This document shows positions 26,698 to 35,381 of a DNA stretch of 64,000 nucleotides, one piece after another. A program made the position numbers and the translations under genes. Origin of the DNA: an uncultured Lachnospiraceae bacterium (GTDB lineage Bacteria; Bacillota; Clostridia; Lachnospirales; Lachnospiraceae); contig CAKRVA010000003.1 of assembly GCA_934408585.1 (NCBI GenBank), positions 1-64,000 of the forward strand, written 5' to 3'. The number at the start of each line of letters is the position of its first letter. Positions within the stretch are counted from its first letter, which is position 1. The notes beneath the pieces were generated by a model, which saw only the letters and a program-made list of their open reading frames with translations, made no database searches and was not told where the DNA came from.

Positions 26698-26726
26698 TAT
26701 ATATCACATTTGAAAACATGTGTCAA
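26698..26726 (-). promoter_or_regulatory. Promoter of the T-box transcript
   Basis: Consensus TTGACA (26726-26721), 17 bases, then TATATA (26703-26698) on the minus strand. Confidence 0.85.
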
Positions 26727-26735
26727 CGCTAATTT

Positions 26736-28088
26736 TTATTCTACTACAAAATTAATATCCTTTAGGACTCCCACAAATGCATCCACAATAGCTGGATCAA
26801 ACTGCGTTCCCCGGTTCTTTAACAGTTCTTCCATAATTTGTTCTTTTGACAATCTGCTTCTGTAAACACGGTTACTGCTCATGGCATCATAAGAATCTGC
26901 AACACAAATCAGCCTTCCGATAAATGGTATCTCCTCTCCACTTTTTCCTGTCGGATACCCCTTTCCATCATAACGCTCATGATGGTACATTGCACCATCA
27001 CTGATGTTCGGCAGAGATTTGAAATTTTCCAGCATCTTTGCCCCTTTTACCGTGTGCGTCTTAATAATTTCAAACTCTTCCTGCGTAAGCCGTGAGGGCT
27101 TTTTCAGAATTTCATCCGGCACATAGCACTTTCCAATATCATGAACAAGTGCAATAAAATATACGTTGTCACATTCTTCCTCCGACATTCCAAGTCTTCT
27201 TGCAATCAGCCGGGAATACTCTGCAACTCTTTTGGAATGTCCATTTGTATAGGGGTCCTTCGCATCTACAAAATTACTGAATACATCCAATGCTTCGGTA
27301 ATCATTTCTTTATTATTCTGCAATCGTTTCCGAAAGTTATTCGTCATTATGGATATTGCAAGGAAAATCAGCATTGCCACAACCCACAACGGAAACAGCA
27401 CCAGGAAAATCACTGCTTCCCTGCCGGAAAAATAGCTTTTCTGCATATGGTAATGCAATTCATATCGTGAAAGGTCTGCATTTCCTGTCCTGCTGTAAAA
27501 AATCATTCCAACGCTTGTATATCCGGCATAATTACTTCCCGATTTGATGGGCATTTCACTGGAATCTGCACCATCATAAGGATAATAGATGATGTAATCA
27601 CCATTTGTGAGTGGAATCAGCAAATCCTGACCGGAAACATAATGAAGCAATGTAATGGTTTCCCGATCATATTCTCTTAAATCCAGTCTTTGAATCCGTT
27701 CCTCGCCCTTTACAAACTGATGTACCTCGATGGTTCCGTTCCATGCATTATTCAGATAGCAGTCCTCGGTCATATCCATCCGCAGATTCCAATCCTTTAT
27801 GGTATTGGATGACTGGTTTGTCACCGTTGCTTCATATATTTTGGCTTTGAGAATCGTATTCGGAAATGCATTATCTTTTTCCCATGTATCCGTTGTCTGC
27901 CCACGCGGATGAATATCCACAGATACATCCGTCATCTCAGAAGAAGGATTAATCACACGCTCCACTTCATTGTATTTCTTTGTATAATGCATATGAATGC
28001 CAAAATTCAACAGGATAACCGCCAGAATTATAATGCTCGATATAACGACTACCCTTGTCTTCATTTTAAATTGTACAATTTTGTTCAT
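26736..28088 (-). CDS. HD-GYP domain protein with external CBM2-like sensor region
   Basis: 450 residues. A first membrane helix (about 11-30), an external region of about 190 residues, a second helix (about 225-247), then an HD-GYP domain: NGHSKRVAEYSRLIA, ALVHDIGKCYVPD and HHERYDGKGYPTG. HD-GYP enzymes degrade cyclic di-GMP or related dinucleotides. The external part (KAKIYEATVTNQSSNTIKDW, then LNNAWNGTIEVHQ) resembles cellulose-binding family 2 folds in layout, so it may sense a polysaccharide; this is inference. GGGAGAA precedes the ATG. It lies 55 bases after the AcnX genes. Confidence 0.85.
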   Translation of the reverse strand: MNKIVQFKMKTRVVVISSIIILAVILLNFGIHMHYTKKYNEVERVINPSSEMTDVSVDIHPRGQTTDTWEKDNAFPNTILKAKIYEATVTNQSSNTIKDWNLRMDMTEDCYLNNAWNGTIEVHQFVKGEERIQRLDLREYDRETITLLHYVSGQDLLIPLTNGDYIIYYPYDGADSSEMPIKSGSNYAGYTSVGMIFYSRTGNADLSRYELHYHMQKSYFSGREAVIFLVLFPLWVVAMLIFLAISIMTNNFRKRLQNNKEMITEALDVFSNFVDAKDPYTNGHSKRVAEYSRLIARRLGMSEEECDNVYFIALVHDIGKCYVPDEILKKPSRLTQEEFEIIKTHTVKGAKMLENFKSLPNISDGAMYHHERYDGKGYPTGKSGEEIPFIGRLICVADSYDAMSSNRVYRSRLSKEQIMEELLKNRGTQFDPAIVDAFVGVLKDINFVVE

Positions 28089-28143
28089 GCAATTTCTCCC
28101 TCTTCTGTCATTATTTTTCTGTCATGATTGCATCAGCAAACAG

Positions 28144-28587
28144 TTATTCTACCATTATAACACCATTCTCTTTTACGGTAATGGTCATATCATCCTTTAC
28201 ATAGGAAAGAAATTCTTCCCCAAGACTATCTACAACTGGCATACTTACGGAATCCAGCCATACATCAGCAAGAATTGCACCTGCTGCCGCCAGAGAATCT
28301 ATCGGCTCGGAAAACAGCATGCAGGCCGGCTGCCGGTTCATGGAACAGGCACAATAAAGCACCAGTCCACCTGTCGTGGAGCCAATCGTTGTCGGCAGGC
28401 ACAATGCTTTTCCTGCCATCTGCTTTCCATATAAATCCGGATTGTTCTGATCTCCACAGATCGCTTTTTTATCTCCAAACTGGAGTGCCTTCTGGAAGGA
28501 CGCCAATGTATTTAAACCACCGTGGGATACTAATGCCTTTGCTTCCACAGTTCCTGAAGCTACCACTCTGCCTTTAAATTCTTTCAT
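28144..28587 (-). CDS. Aconitase X swivel domain, small subunit (DUF126)
   Basis: 147 residues, DUF126: GRVVASGTVEAKALVSH at the start and GKALCLPTTIGSTTGGLVLY, the family's Gly/Ser-rich active-site loop. It forms the smaller half of an AcnX dehydratase. Its ATG overlaps the stop of the large subunit by 4 bases, the usual sign of a two-subunit enzyme translated together. Confidence 0.88.
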   Translation of the reverse strand: MKEFKGRVVASGTVEAKALVSHGGLNTLASFQKALQFGDKKAICGDQNNPDLYGKQMAGKALCLPTTIGSTTGGLVLYCACSMNRQPACMLFSEPIDSLAAAGAILADVWLDSVSMPVVDSLGEEFLSYVKDDMTITVKENGVIMVE

Positions 28588-29870
28588 TCTGACGCTCCCC
28601 CTTTCGTAATCTGCTCCAAAATTTCCGCATCGGTATAATATCTTGCACTGGTATAAGTTCTCAGCTTATTACTTGAGGTGATAACCGGCATTTTTTCACT
28701 TAGTGGATTGTTCATATACATTAACGGACAAATATACGAAGTGATTACTCCTGACTCTTTCAATATTACCGAATATGGTGTTTCTTCAAACTTCTTAAGT
28801 ACCGCAGGTGCTGCAGTAAACACCGTCGGAATACAAACCTTGCTTCTGCCCTCTTTTTTAAGTCCCTCATCAATTTTCTGTGTCCAGTCAATCAGCTGAT
28901 TCAGACTCATATGCGGGCATCCCATAAAGCAGAGCTTCGGCTTTGCATCCTTCTTTTTCCAGATAATCGGATAGCTCTTGTAAACACGTTCCAGCTCTGC
29001 ATCATCGACCACGTAAACGTTTGCATCCTCTGCAATCAGGTTTTTACCATCCCTTACTGCTTCCGGCGTAATATTCTCTACATGATAAAGACCAACTGCT
29101 CCGTTAGATGCGGTTGCAGCTCCAAAATCCTTTAAATATGTCTTTGCTGCCTCGTCTAATTCTCCGCCGAGCCATTTATCCAATCCGACAATATAAGGAA
29201 CATCTGCCATAACCTTCATGCCGATAGCAGAACCCAGAAGCTGTGCCTCCGGTTTTTTTGTTGTTTCAATCTTTACGATCCAGGTTGCTTTTCTTCCCTC
29301 ATCGGTCAAAAGGCCAAATCTTGGCACGTAGCCGAGGACAGACCCCATCAAATCAATAATTCCGGAATTACGATTACATCTTGCTCCCAAAACGGAATTT
29401 GCATAAACAACTGCGGATGACTCTGACCAGGACAGTATCTCTCCCATTGCCGGAGTGTTTCCGACTTCATTCATATAACAGGTACAGGTATAAGCATCCT
29501 TATCCATAATTCCCAGTTCGGTCAGTTGTTTTTCATAATCCTCCTGCTTGGAATACATAAAATTTTTAAAAACAACATTTTGCAAAAAGGAGCTTGGCAC
29601 ATTGGGGTCCAGTGGCCGTGGATCTGCCGAAAATTTCTGTTTGGACACATTTCCTGATTCAATCAGACGATCCATCAGTTCATAAACCGGAGCCAGCGCT
29701 TTTAGTCCAAAAGAGGTTACTAAATGATTATAGGTACTTGTTACCGGAACCATGGCATCTGCTCCAAAAAGTTCTCCATAACGTACCAGTGTTTTCATAA
29801 TTCTGGCAAGGATATCGCCATTTTTTCCATCTAAAATTTCCTGCTGTTCCTTTGTTAAATTCACGCTCAC
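28584..29870 (-). CDS. Aconitase X catalytic subunit (DUF521)
   Basis: 428 residues covering the AcnX catalytic region: GADAMVPVTSTYNHL, ACTCYMNEVGNTP-type cysteine segment (YTCTCYMNEVGNTPAMGE), SVLGARCNRNSG and FMGCPHMSLNQL, with Cys residues expected to hold the Fe-S cluster. AcnX enzymes are dehydratases; known substrates include cis-3-hydroxy-L-proline (bacteria) and phosphomevalonate (archaea). Which applies here is not shown. It follows an old-yellow-enzyme type reductase by 7 bases, so the reductase may act on the dehydration product. Confidence 0.87.
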   Translation of the reverse strand: MSVNLTKEQQEILDGKNGDILARIMKTLVRYGELFGADAMVPVTSTYNHLVTSFGLKALAPVYELMDRLIESGNVSKQKFSADPRPLDPNVPSSFLQNVVFKNFMYSKQEDYEKQLTELGIMDKDAYTCTCYMNEVGNTPAMGEILSWSESSAVVYANSVLGARCNRNSGIIDLMGSVLGYVPRFGLLTDEGRKATWIVKIETTKKPEAQLLGSAIGMKVMADVPYIVGLDKWLGGELDEAAKTYLKDFGAATASNGAVGLYHVENITPEAVRDGKNLIAEDANVYVVDDAELERVYKSYPIIWKKKDAKPKLCFMGCPHMSLNQLIDWTQKIDEGLKKEGRSKVCIPTVFTAAPAVLKKFEETPYSVILKESGVITSYICPLMYMNNPLSEKMPVITSSNKLRTYTSARYYTDAEILEQITKGGASE

Positions 29871-29877
29871 ACCCCCC

Positions 29878-31932
29878 TTAAATCTTCATTGCTACTTCGT
29901 AGGCACGCCATACAACACTTCTCAGGTTGCCTACCTGCTTACAATCTCCAACAAGATAAACATTCTTTCCATCCGGCACAAGCGGATTGGAAATATATCC
30001 TGCGGAACTGATTACACTGTCACATGGAATCGTAATTTCTTTTCCATCCTTTGCCCGACAGGTAATGCTGTTCTCTTCAACTGCCTGCAAAGTCGTTTCC
30101 AGATAAACCGGTACCTGATGAAGTGCAAACCACTCGCGAAGATAAGAGCTGTTCGCCAGACAGACACCGGTCTGTGCAATCAAGTCGTCTTTCATTTCAA
30201 CGATAACCGGCTTTTTGCCCTGAAGAGCAAGTTCATAAGCAATTTCACATCCGGTAAGTCCGCCGCCTACAACAGCTACATGTTCTCCTACCGGCGTTCC
30301 TGTCAGATATTCACATGCTTCCACCATTTTCTCATGACCCGGTACTTTCTTCAGCACCCGTGCCACCGAACCGGTTGCAACAACAACAGGACTTCCGGCA
30401 AACTGTTCTATATTTTCTACCTTTTCGTTCAGATGTACCTCTATCTGAAGGTCTGCCATCTGTTTTTTATACCATTTTAACAGGTCACGCAGTTTTCCTT
30501 TGTAGCTTTCTGCGCTGGCTGCAATAAATGTTCCACCTAATTCTTCCGACTGCTCGTGGATGATTGGCTCATGTCCACGAAGCTTTAATACTCTTGCTGC
30601 TTCCATGCCGCCAATACCACCACCAATAATATGTACGGTCTTCGGATGGCTTGTCTTTACAATTTTGTGTTTCTCCCACTGCATGGTTTCCGCATTTACC
30701 GCACACCGTGCAAGATGAAGGGAATCCGATAATTCCTGGTCATTTGGCACGCCCTTATAATGACACATGTTAAAGCAGCCATTATGACAAAGGATACAGG
30801 GACGAATGTCTTCCCCCTGACCATTCATCAATTTGGTTACCCACTCCTGGTCAGCAAGGAACTGACGGGCAAAGCCTGCTCCATCAATTCTTCCCTCTTT
30901 AATCGCATCTGCTGCCACCTCAGGGTCCATACGTCCTGCACAGACTACCGGAATATCGACAAACTTACGAATGTGTGCAACATCCTCCAGATTACAGTTC
31001 TCCGGCATATAAATTGGTGGATGTGCCCAATACCAGGCATCATATGTTCCATTATCACAATTCAGCATATCATAGCCTGCATCCTGAAGATATTTTGCCG
31101 CCTTTTCGGATTCTTCCATATCACGTCCTGCTTCGACATAATCTTCACCGGGTAATGCTCCCTCACGGAATCCCTTTGTTTTTGATTCTACACTATAACG
31201 AAGCGATACCGGGAAATCTTCTCCACATACCTTTTTGATTTCCTTTACAATCTCCACCGCAAAACGGTAACGGTTTTCAAAAGAACCGCCATATTCATCG
31301 GTTCGCTTATTTACATACTTTAACGTAAACTGGTCTAACAGATACCCCTCGTGTACAGCATGAATTTCCACACCATCTACACCGGCATCCTTTAACAGCT
31401 TTGCCGTCTTTCCAAATGCCGTAATAAATTCCTGAATTTCTTCCACCGTCATTTCTCTGGATGGAACCTTGTCCGACCAACGGTTAGGGGATGGACTTGG
31501 TGCAGCCGTAATCTTATCCAAATCCATAAATGGTTTGGACAATACCCGCAATGCCTTATTTGTATAAAGGGTTTCCATCATACTGCTGATAGTAAAAGAA
31601 CGTCCGAATCCTGCCGTAAGCTGTACAAACAGCTTTGCCCCCGTCTTATGGAATTCCGGCATCCATTTTGCCAAATCACGGTACATCTTTTCATTCTTGT
31701 AAAGCCATTTTCCGAACATAGGATTATACACCGGCTGACATCCCGGAAGTACAAGTCCACAATTGTTCTTCGCCACTTCCATGATAAATTTTGCCCCATC
31801 TTTATCAAAGTGGTTTACCTCCATCCAGCCTAACAGGTTGGTTCCCCCCATCGAGGTCAGAACAATACGGTTTTTGATTTCACATTTGCCAATTTTCCAT
31901 GGCGTAAATAATGGTTCCAGTCTTTGCTCCAT
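29878..31932 (-). CDS. Old-yellow-enzyme-type FAD/FMN/4Fe-4S oxidoreductase
   Basis: 684 residues in three parts, like 2,4-dienoyl-CoA reductase and the BaiCD/BaiH bile-acid enzymes. The N-terminal FMN barrel (about 1-360) holds VEIHAVHEGYLLDQF and RTDEYGGSFENRYRF. A 4Fe-4S motif follows (CILCHNGCFNMC, about 385). Then come an FAD and an NAD(P) Rossmann fold (IIGGGIGGMEAARVL and VAVVGGGLTGCEIAYEL). It reduces C=C bonds of a small substrate. The start at 31932 follows GGAGAAGGAG. First gene of an operon with the AcnX pair and perhaps the HD-GYP gene. Confidence 0.86.
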   Translation of the reverse strand: MEQRLEPLFTPWKIGKCEIKNRIVLTSMGGTNLLGWMEVNHFDKDGAKFIMEVAKNNCGLVLPGCQPVYNPMFGKWLYKNEKMYRDLAKWMPEFHKTGAKLFVQLTAGFGRSFTISSMMETLYTNKALRVLSKPFMDLDKITAAPSPSPNRWSDKVPSREMTVEEIQEFITAFGKTAKLLKDAGVDGVEIHAVHEGYLLDQFTLKYVNKRTDEYGGSFENRYRFAVEIVKEIKKVCGEDFPVSLRYSVESKTKGFREGALPGEDYVEAGRDMEESEKAAKYLQDAGYDMLNCDNGTYDAWYWAHPPIYMPENCNLEDVAHIRKFVDIPVVCAGRMDPEVAADAIKEGRIDGAGFARQFLADQEWVTKLMNGQGEDIRPCILCHNGCFNMCHYKGVPNDQELSDSLHLARCAVNAETMQWEKHKIVKTSHPKTVHIIGGGIGGMEAARVLKLRGHEPIIHEQSEELGGTFIAASAESYKGKLRDLLKWYKKQMADLQIEVHLNEKVENIEQFAGSPVVVATGSVARVLKKVPGHEKMVEACEYLTGTPVGEHVAVVGGGLTGCEIAYELALQGKKPVIVEMKDDLIAQTGVCLANSSYLREWFALHQVPVYLETTLQAVEENSITCRAKDGKEITIPCDSVISSAGYISNPLVPDGKNVYLVGDCKQVGNLRSVVWRAYEVAMKI

Positions 31933-32032
31933 AATCTCCTTCTCCTTTGTTTTTTGTTTTTGTAACGTCCCCATTTATATACGCTTATTATAACATACCC
32001 CCTTAAGAATCTCTATGAAATTCCGTTCAAAT

Positions 32033-32064
32033 AAAAAAACTGCTTTCTAAGAAAACAGTTTTTT
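32033..32064. terminator. Terminator, mainly for the gene at 32077
   Basis: AAAAAACTG-CTTT...AAA-CAGTTTTTT forms an A/U-rich stem with U-runs on both sides; it lies directly after the stop at 32077 on the minus strand. Confidence 0.65.
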
Positions 32065-32076
32065 ACAAAATTCGTT

Positions 32077-33060
32077 TTATAAGGTAATATTGATAACCGG
32101 TTGGGGCATCGGACTGTACCCTCCGATTGCCGAAGAAATATCCGCGGAGCCTCCAAAAGATGCACCACCCGTGCTTGCCGGCATTACTTCTCCATTCTTT
32201 GCTTTTTCCAAATGTTCAAATACTGCTTTTAAATACTCGGCATCCGCCTTGGCAATATCCTTCATTTCCTTGTTGCGATGCTTTATTTTCATAGCTTTAA
32301 GGTCCGCAGGGTCCATATCACCTTTTGCCGAAAGCAGGGAATCCGATAACTCCTCCAATCCCATTTCGCTAAGCATTTCCTTCATGCCTTCAGAAAGTTC
32401 ATCCATCATTTCCGACGTAAGATCTTCCTCTTGCAACTGTGCATCTTGAAGTTCTTCCTCCTGAAGCATATCATCCGTAGATTCACCCCTGGAGGTTTCA
32501 TCGGATACGTCTTTTTCTTCTTCTACCATATTTCCGGCACATGGTCCTCCGGTAGCTTTTGCCATTTCCTCTTCTTCCAGGTGTTTTACCTTTTTCTTTG
32601 CTACGCGTTCCATTGCTTTTGCATGTTCAATCGCTGCATCAATTTCTTCACTGTCATAGCTTCCACTCTGCTTTTCTCTTTTCAGCCTTAAGACTTCTCT
32701 TCTTGCCTGTCCAACCACCTGTCTGGCGGCGGCAGAGGTTTTACTGCGCAAAATTCTGGAAGAAATATTTTTGAACTGATATTTCAGTTTTTTCAGTTGC
32801 AGGGAAGTATCCTTTGCTGCCTGACGCTGTGTTCTCAGGGATTCTCCATAGCTCTGACTGCTGCTGAATATGGAATCACCTGATTGCTCCCACGAAGTTC
32901 TGGAAGTTGTTTCCGTTGCATTCGAAAACATCCGTTGAAAATCAGATGCCTTGCGTTTTGCTGAAAACATACTGTTTTGCTGCATATTTCCCATCTGATT
33001 GGCATAAGAATGGTTTGATGTCATATAAGGATTCCGCACAAATCCGCTAATCGTATTCAT
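32077..33060 (-). CDS. Coiled-coil-rich protein of unknown function
   Basis: 327 residues. Gln/Asn/Ser-rich start (NPYMTSNHSYANQMGNMQQ), a basic helical region (LKKLKYQFKNISSRILRSK, VGQARREVLRLKREKQ) and an acidic Glu-rich middle (MLQEEELQDAQLQEEDL), then a Gly-rich end. No signal peptide, no membrane segment. Family not recognised beyond the impression that it belongs with DUF6033-type genes: it lies 24 bases after one and shares a related style with the gene at 41653. AAGGAGGT precedes the ATG. Confidence 0.55.
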   Translation of the reverse strand: MNTISGFVRNPYMTSNHSYANQMGNMQQNSMFSAKRKASDFQRMFSNATETTSRTSWEQSGDSIFSSSQSYGESLRTQRQAAKDTSLQLKKLKYQFKNISSRILRSKTSAAARQVVGQARREVLRLKREKQSGSYDSEEIDAAIEHAKAMERVAKKKVKHLEEEEMAKATGGPCAGNMVEEEKDVSDETSRGESTDDMLQEEELQDAQLQEEDLTSEMMDELSEGMKEMLSEMGLEELSDSLLSAKGDMDPADLKAMKIKHRNKEMKDIAKADAEYLKAVFEHLEKAKNGEVMPASTGGASFGGSADISSAIGGYSPMPQPVINITL

Positions 33061-33084
33061 ATCGCACCTCCTTATCAGCGACTC

Positions 33085-33837
33085 CTACGCCCAGAAGTCA
33101 ATGTTCTGACCAATCTGCTTTTCTTTTTCTGTCTGAATACGATTACTTCTTTCATCAAAATTGTATTCTTCTATTTTTGCAATCAGTTCTTCTACGGAAT
33201 TTGCACTAATGGTTACTGTATCTTCCTCTTCGGAATCAATTCTGTTATCTTTTCCTTTTCCGATATTCTTCCAGCGTTCTTCCTGTTCTTTCTGTGCTGC
33301 CTTTTTATCTGCAGCTTTTTTCTCTGCTTTTCGCTGCTCCGCTTTCTTTTCAATTCTTGCTTTCTGGTCAGCAGAACTCTTCTTTAATACTGCAAACAAT
33401 GACATGGTGCCATTGTCATTTACCTGCATGCCATAACCCTTTACATTTGCTCCGGATTTTTCCATGCTGGCCTTAAGCTGCTGCAACTGAGCAGACGCTC
33501 CACTTAAAATCCCCTCATACTGCTTGCGGTATTTCTCATCAGTAGCCATTTTTTCAATTTTATCTTCGTCAATTAATACTACGGTCTTTAAATTATTTGC
33601 ATATTTTGCTGCATTTGCTTTTGCATTCTCTTTTTCTTCTCTGCTGACAAGAATAAAGTCATAATTACCAAATTTCTTCTTTAACTGTTCATAATATTTT
33701 TGTGCCTTTTCAGACAGTTCCGGCTCACCTATGGTTTTTCCATAATTTGCACTTTTTGTCTGCTTTGTTTCTGTGGTGTTTTTTACATTTTCGGCACTAT
33801 ATGTACCTATTCCACCTTTTACTCCCATTTCTGTCAT
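33085..33837 (-). CDS. DUF6033 family protein
   Basis: 250 residues. It contains YYEQLKKKFGNYDFILVS, KTVVLIDEDKIEKMATDE and GYGMQVNDNGTMSLFAVLKK, which fit the Lachnospiraceae DUF6033 family, followed by a Lys/Ala/Glu-rich coiled coil (EQRKAEKKAADKKAAQKEQ). Cytoplasmic by prediction; the role is unknown. AAGGAGGAG precedes the ATG. The upstream gap contains a hairpin GGGCG...CGCCC in its leader and a palindrome ATAGTA-GAAA-TACTAT (about 34013-34028). Confidence 0.7.
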   Translation of the reverse strand: MTEMGVKGGIGTYSAENVKNTTETKQTKSANYGKTIGEPELSEKAQKYYEQLKKKFGNYDFILVSREEKENAKANAAKYANNLKTVVLIDEDKIEKMATDEKYRKQYEGILSGASAQLQQLKASMEKSGANVKGYGMQVNDNGTMSLFAVLKKSSADQKARIEKKAEQRKAEKKAADKKAAQKEQEERWKNIGKGKDNRIDSEEEDTVTISANSVEELIAKIEEYNFDERSNRIQTEKEKQIGQNIDFWA

Positions 33838-34195
33838 AGCAATCTCCTCCTTGAATATGAATCAGCAACTCCATTTGCTCTTACAGGGCGCCCGGATAAG
33901 CCGAACGCCCCATTTATAAAACAATGCGTAGTACACACACAGTTTTCAAATTTGATGAATTTTCCGGATTTGGGAATACTGTCAGAAAAGACATGATGGT
34001 AAATCAAAGAAACATAGTATTTCTACTATATCTTATACATCTCCGTCCTTGAGAAAAGTAAGCCGAAATCCGTTTCGCCTTTTGAATAGATTGATACACT
34101 ACTACCAATCTATTTTATTCATCGACATTATGGTTGTAAAACTTTAGAGTTTTGGTAAAATAAATAGAAAGAATTTATCTACAAGGAGATATCTT
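33838..34195. promoter_or_regulatory. Divergent intergenic region with promoter, palindromes and a hairpin
   Basis: No gene found. Plus strand: TTGTAA (34134-34139), 16 bases, TAAAAT (34156-34161), reading into the DUF896 gene. Upstream is a perfect 9-bp inverted repeat, AATAGATTG/CAATCTATT (34085-34114), followed by TTTATT. Minus-strand leader of the DUF6033 gene: hairpin GGGCG...CGCCC at about 33886-33908 and a palindrome ATAGTA-GAAA-TACTAT near 34020. The stems could be operators or a small terminator; none matches a riboswitch I know. Confidence 0.45.
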
Positions 34196-34414
34196 ATGAC
34201 GATTGAAGAAACCATTCAGCGAATCAATGAACTCTACCATAAATCCCAGAACGAAGGGCTTTCGGAAGAAGAAAAACTGGAGCAGAAACAGTTACGCCAG
34301 GTCTATATTGACAGCGTAAAAAAGAACCTGCGGGGTCAGCTTGAAAACATGGAAATTGAACGTCCAGATGGCACCATTGAAAAAGTTACCAGAAAGGGTG
34401 ATACCTCAAAATGA
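34196..34414 (+). CDS. DUF896 (YnzC-like) protein
   Basis: 72 residues with the standard layout: two antiparallel helices (IEETIQRINELYHKSQNEG, LSEEEKLEQKQLRQVYID) and a short tail. In B. subtilis the relative YnzC lies in the SOS-inducible yneA operon; I see no LexA-type box here. AAGGAGATAT precedes the ATG. The stop overlaps the start of the next gene by 4 bases. Confidence 0.82.
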   Translation: MTIEETIQRINELYHKSQNEGLSEEEKLEQKQLRQVYIDSVKKNLRGQLENMEIERPDGTIEKVTRKGDTSK

Positions 34415-35319
34415 AATCAAGATACCAAAGAGCGCGCCGTGCATTAATTTTCTGGACACTATTTATCGGTCTAGGTGCCCTGGCAGGGGCAACCGGCATG
34501 TTGGTCGACCCGAGCGGCAAGGCAATGGGAATGGATGCCATGCTTCCTTATTTCCAGGTACTTCCCTTTGCTGACATTCTGTTTCAGAATTTCATTTTTT
34601 CTGGCATATCACTTCTGATTGTTAATGGAATTACCAATCTGACGGCGGCCGTATTACTGCTTCGAAAGAAACACCTTGGAATTGTCTGTGGTGGGATTTT
34701 CGGTGTAACGCTAATGCTATGGATTTGCATTCAGTTTTACATGTTCCCCCTAAACTTCATGTCCACCATCTATTTTATATTCGGACTTTGCCAGGCAATC
34801 ACCGGATATGCCGCATGGGTATTTGAGAAGCAGGAAGCATTTACGGTAAATCCCGAAAATTATCCGAATGTTGGAACCAATCCTGCACAGCTGGTAGTGT
34901 TCTTTTCCCGTATGGGATATGTAAAAAAACAAGCCTATGAAGAAGCCAACCGTACCGGTGCTTCCATTTATGAAATAAAATCTACCGAACGGACAGAAGG
35001 TACTCTTGGCTTCTGGTGGTGTGGACGCTTCGGTATGCATCAATGGGCAATGCCGATTGAACCTGTCAACATTGACTTATCTCAATATGAACATGTTACG
35101 ATATGCTCTCCCATCTGGGTATTTTCTCTGGCTGCACCGGTTCGCAGCTTTTGCAAAGAAAGTTCCGGGAAAATAAAAGAAGTCAGTTACATACTGGTAC
35201 ATCATACCAGAGGAAAATATTTAAATGCGGCAGACGAAATGGATCATCTTCTGGGAATTTCCCATAAAGACTTTCGCAGTATCCAGTGCAAAGAAGGAAC
35301 CATGAAAAACATTGTTTAG
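34411..35319 (+). CDS. Membrane protein with C-terminal flavodoxin-like domain
   Basis: 302 residues. Four membrane helices in the first 150 residues are followed by a soluble part that begins QLVVFFSRMGYVKKQAYEEA, with a flavodoxin-like phosphate-loop layout, then IDLSQYEHVTICSPIWVFSLAAPVRSF, the typical flavodoxin dimethylbenzene-contact style segment. The glycine/serine content of the first loop is lower than usual, so FMN binding is probable, not certain. It is coupled to the DUF896 gene by overlap and ended by a strong terminator. Confidence 0.65.
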   Translation: MKSRYQRARRALIFWTLFIGLGALAGATGMLVDPSGKAMGMDAMLPYFQVLPFADILFQNFIFSGISLLIVNGITNLTAAVLLLRKKHLGIVCGGIFGVTLMLWICIQFYMFPLNFMSTIYFIFGLCQAITGYAAWVFEKQEAFTVNPENYPNVGTNPAQLVVFFSRMGYVKKQAYEEANRTGASIYEIKSTERTEGTLGFWWCGRFGMHQWAMPIEPVNIDLSQYEHVTICSPIWVFSLAAPVRSFCKESSGKIKEVSYILVHHTRGKYLNAADEMDHLLGISHKDFRSIQCKEGTMKNIV

Positions 35320-35338
35320 AAATTCTATTTGCAAACAG

Positions 35339-35371
35339 AAAGCCCACCCGAATAATCGGATGGGCTTTTTC
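35339..35371. terminator. Bidirectional terminator
   Basis: AAAGCCCA-CCGA-ATAA-TCGG-TGGGCTTTTT, an 11-bp stem with one mismatch and U-run, between the convergent flavodoxin-like and pfp genes. Confidence 0.88.
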
Positions 35372-35381
35372 ATTGATTAAA

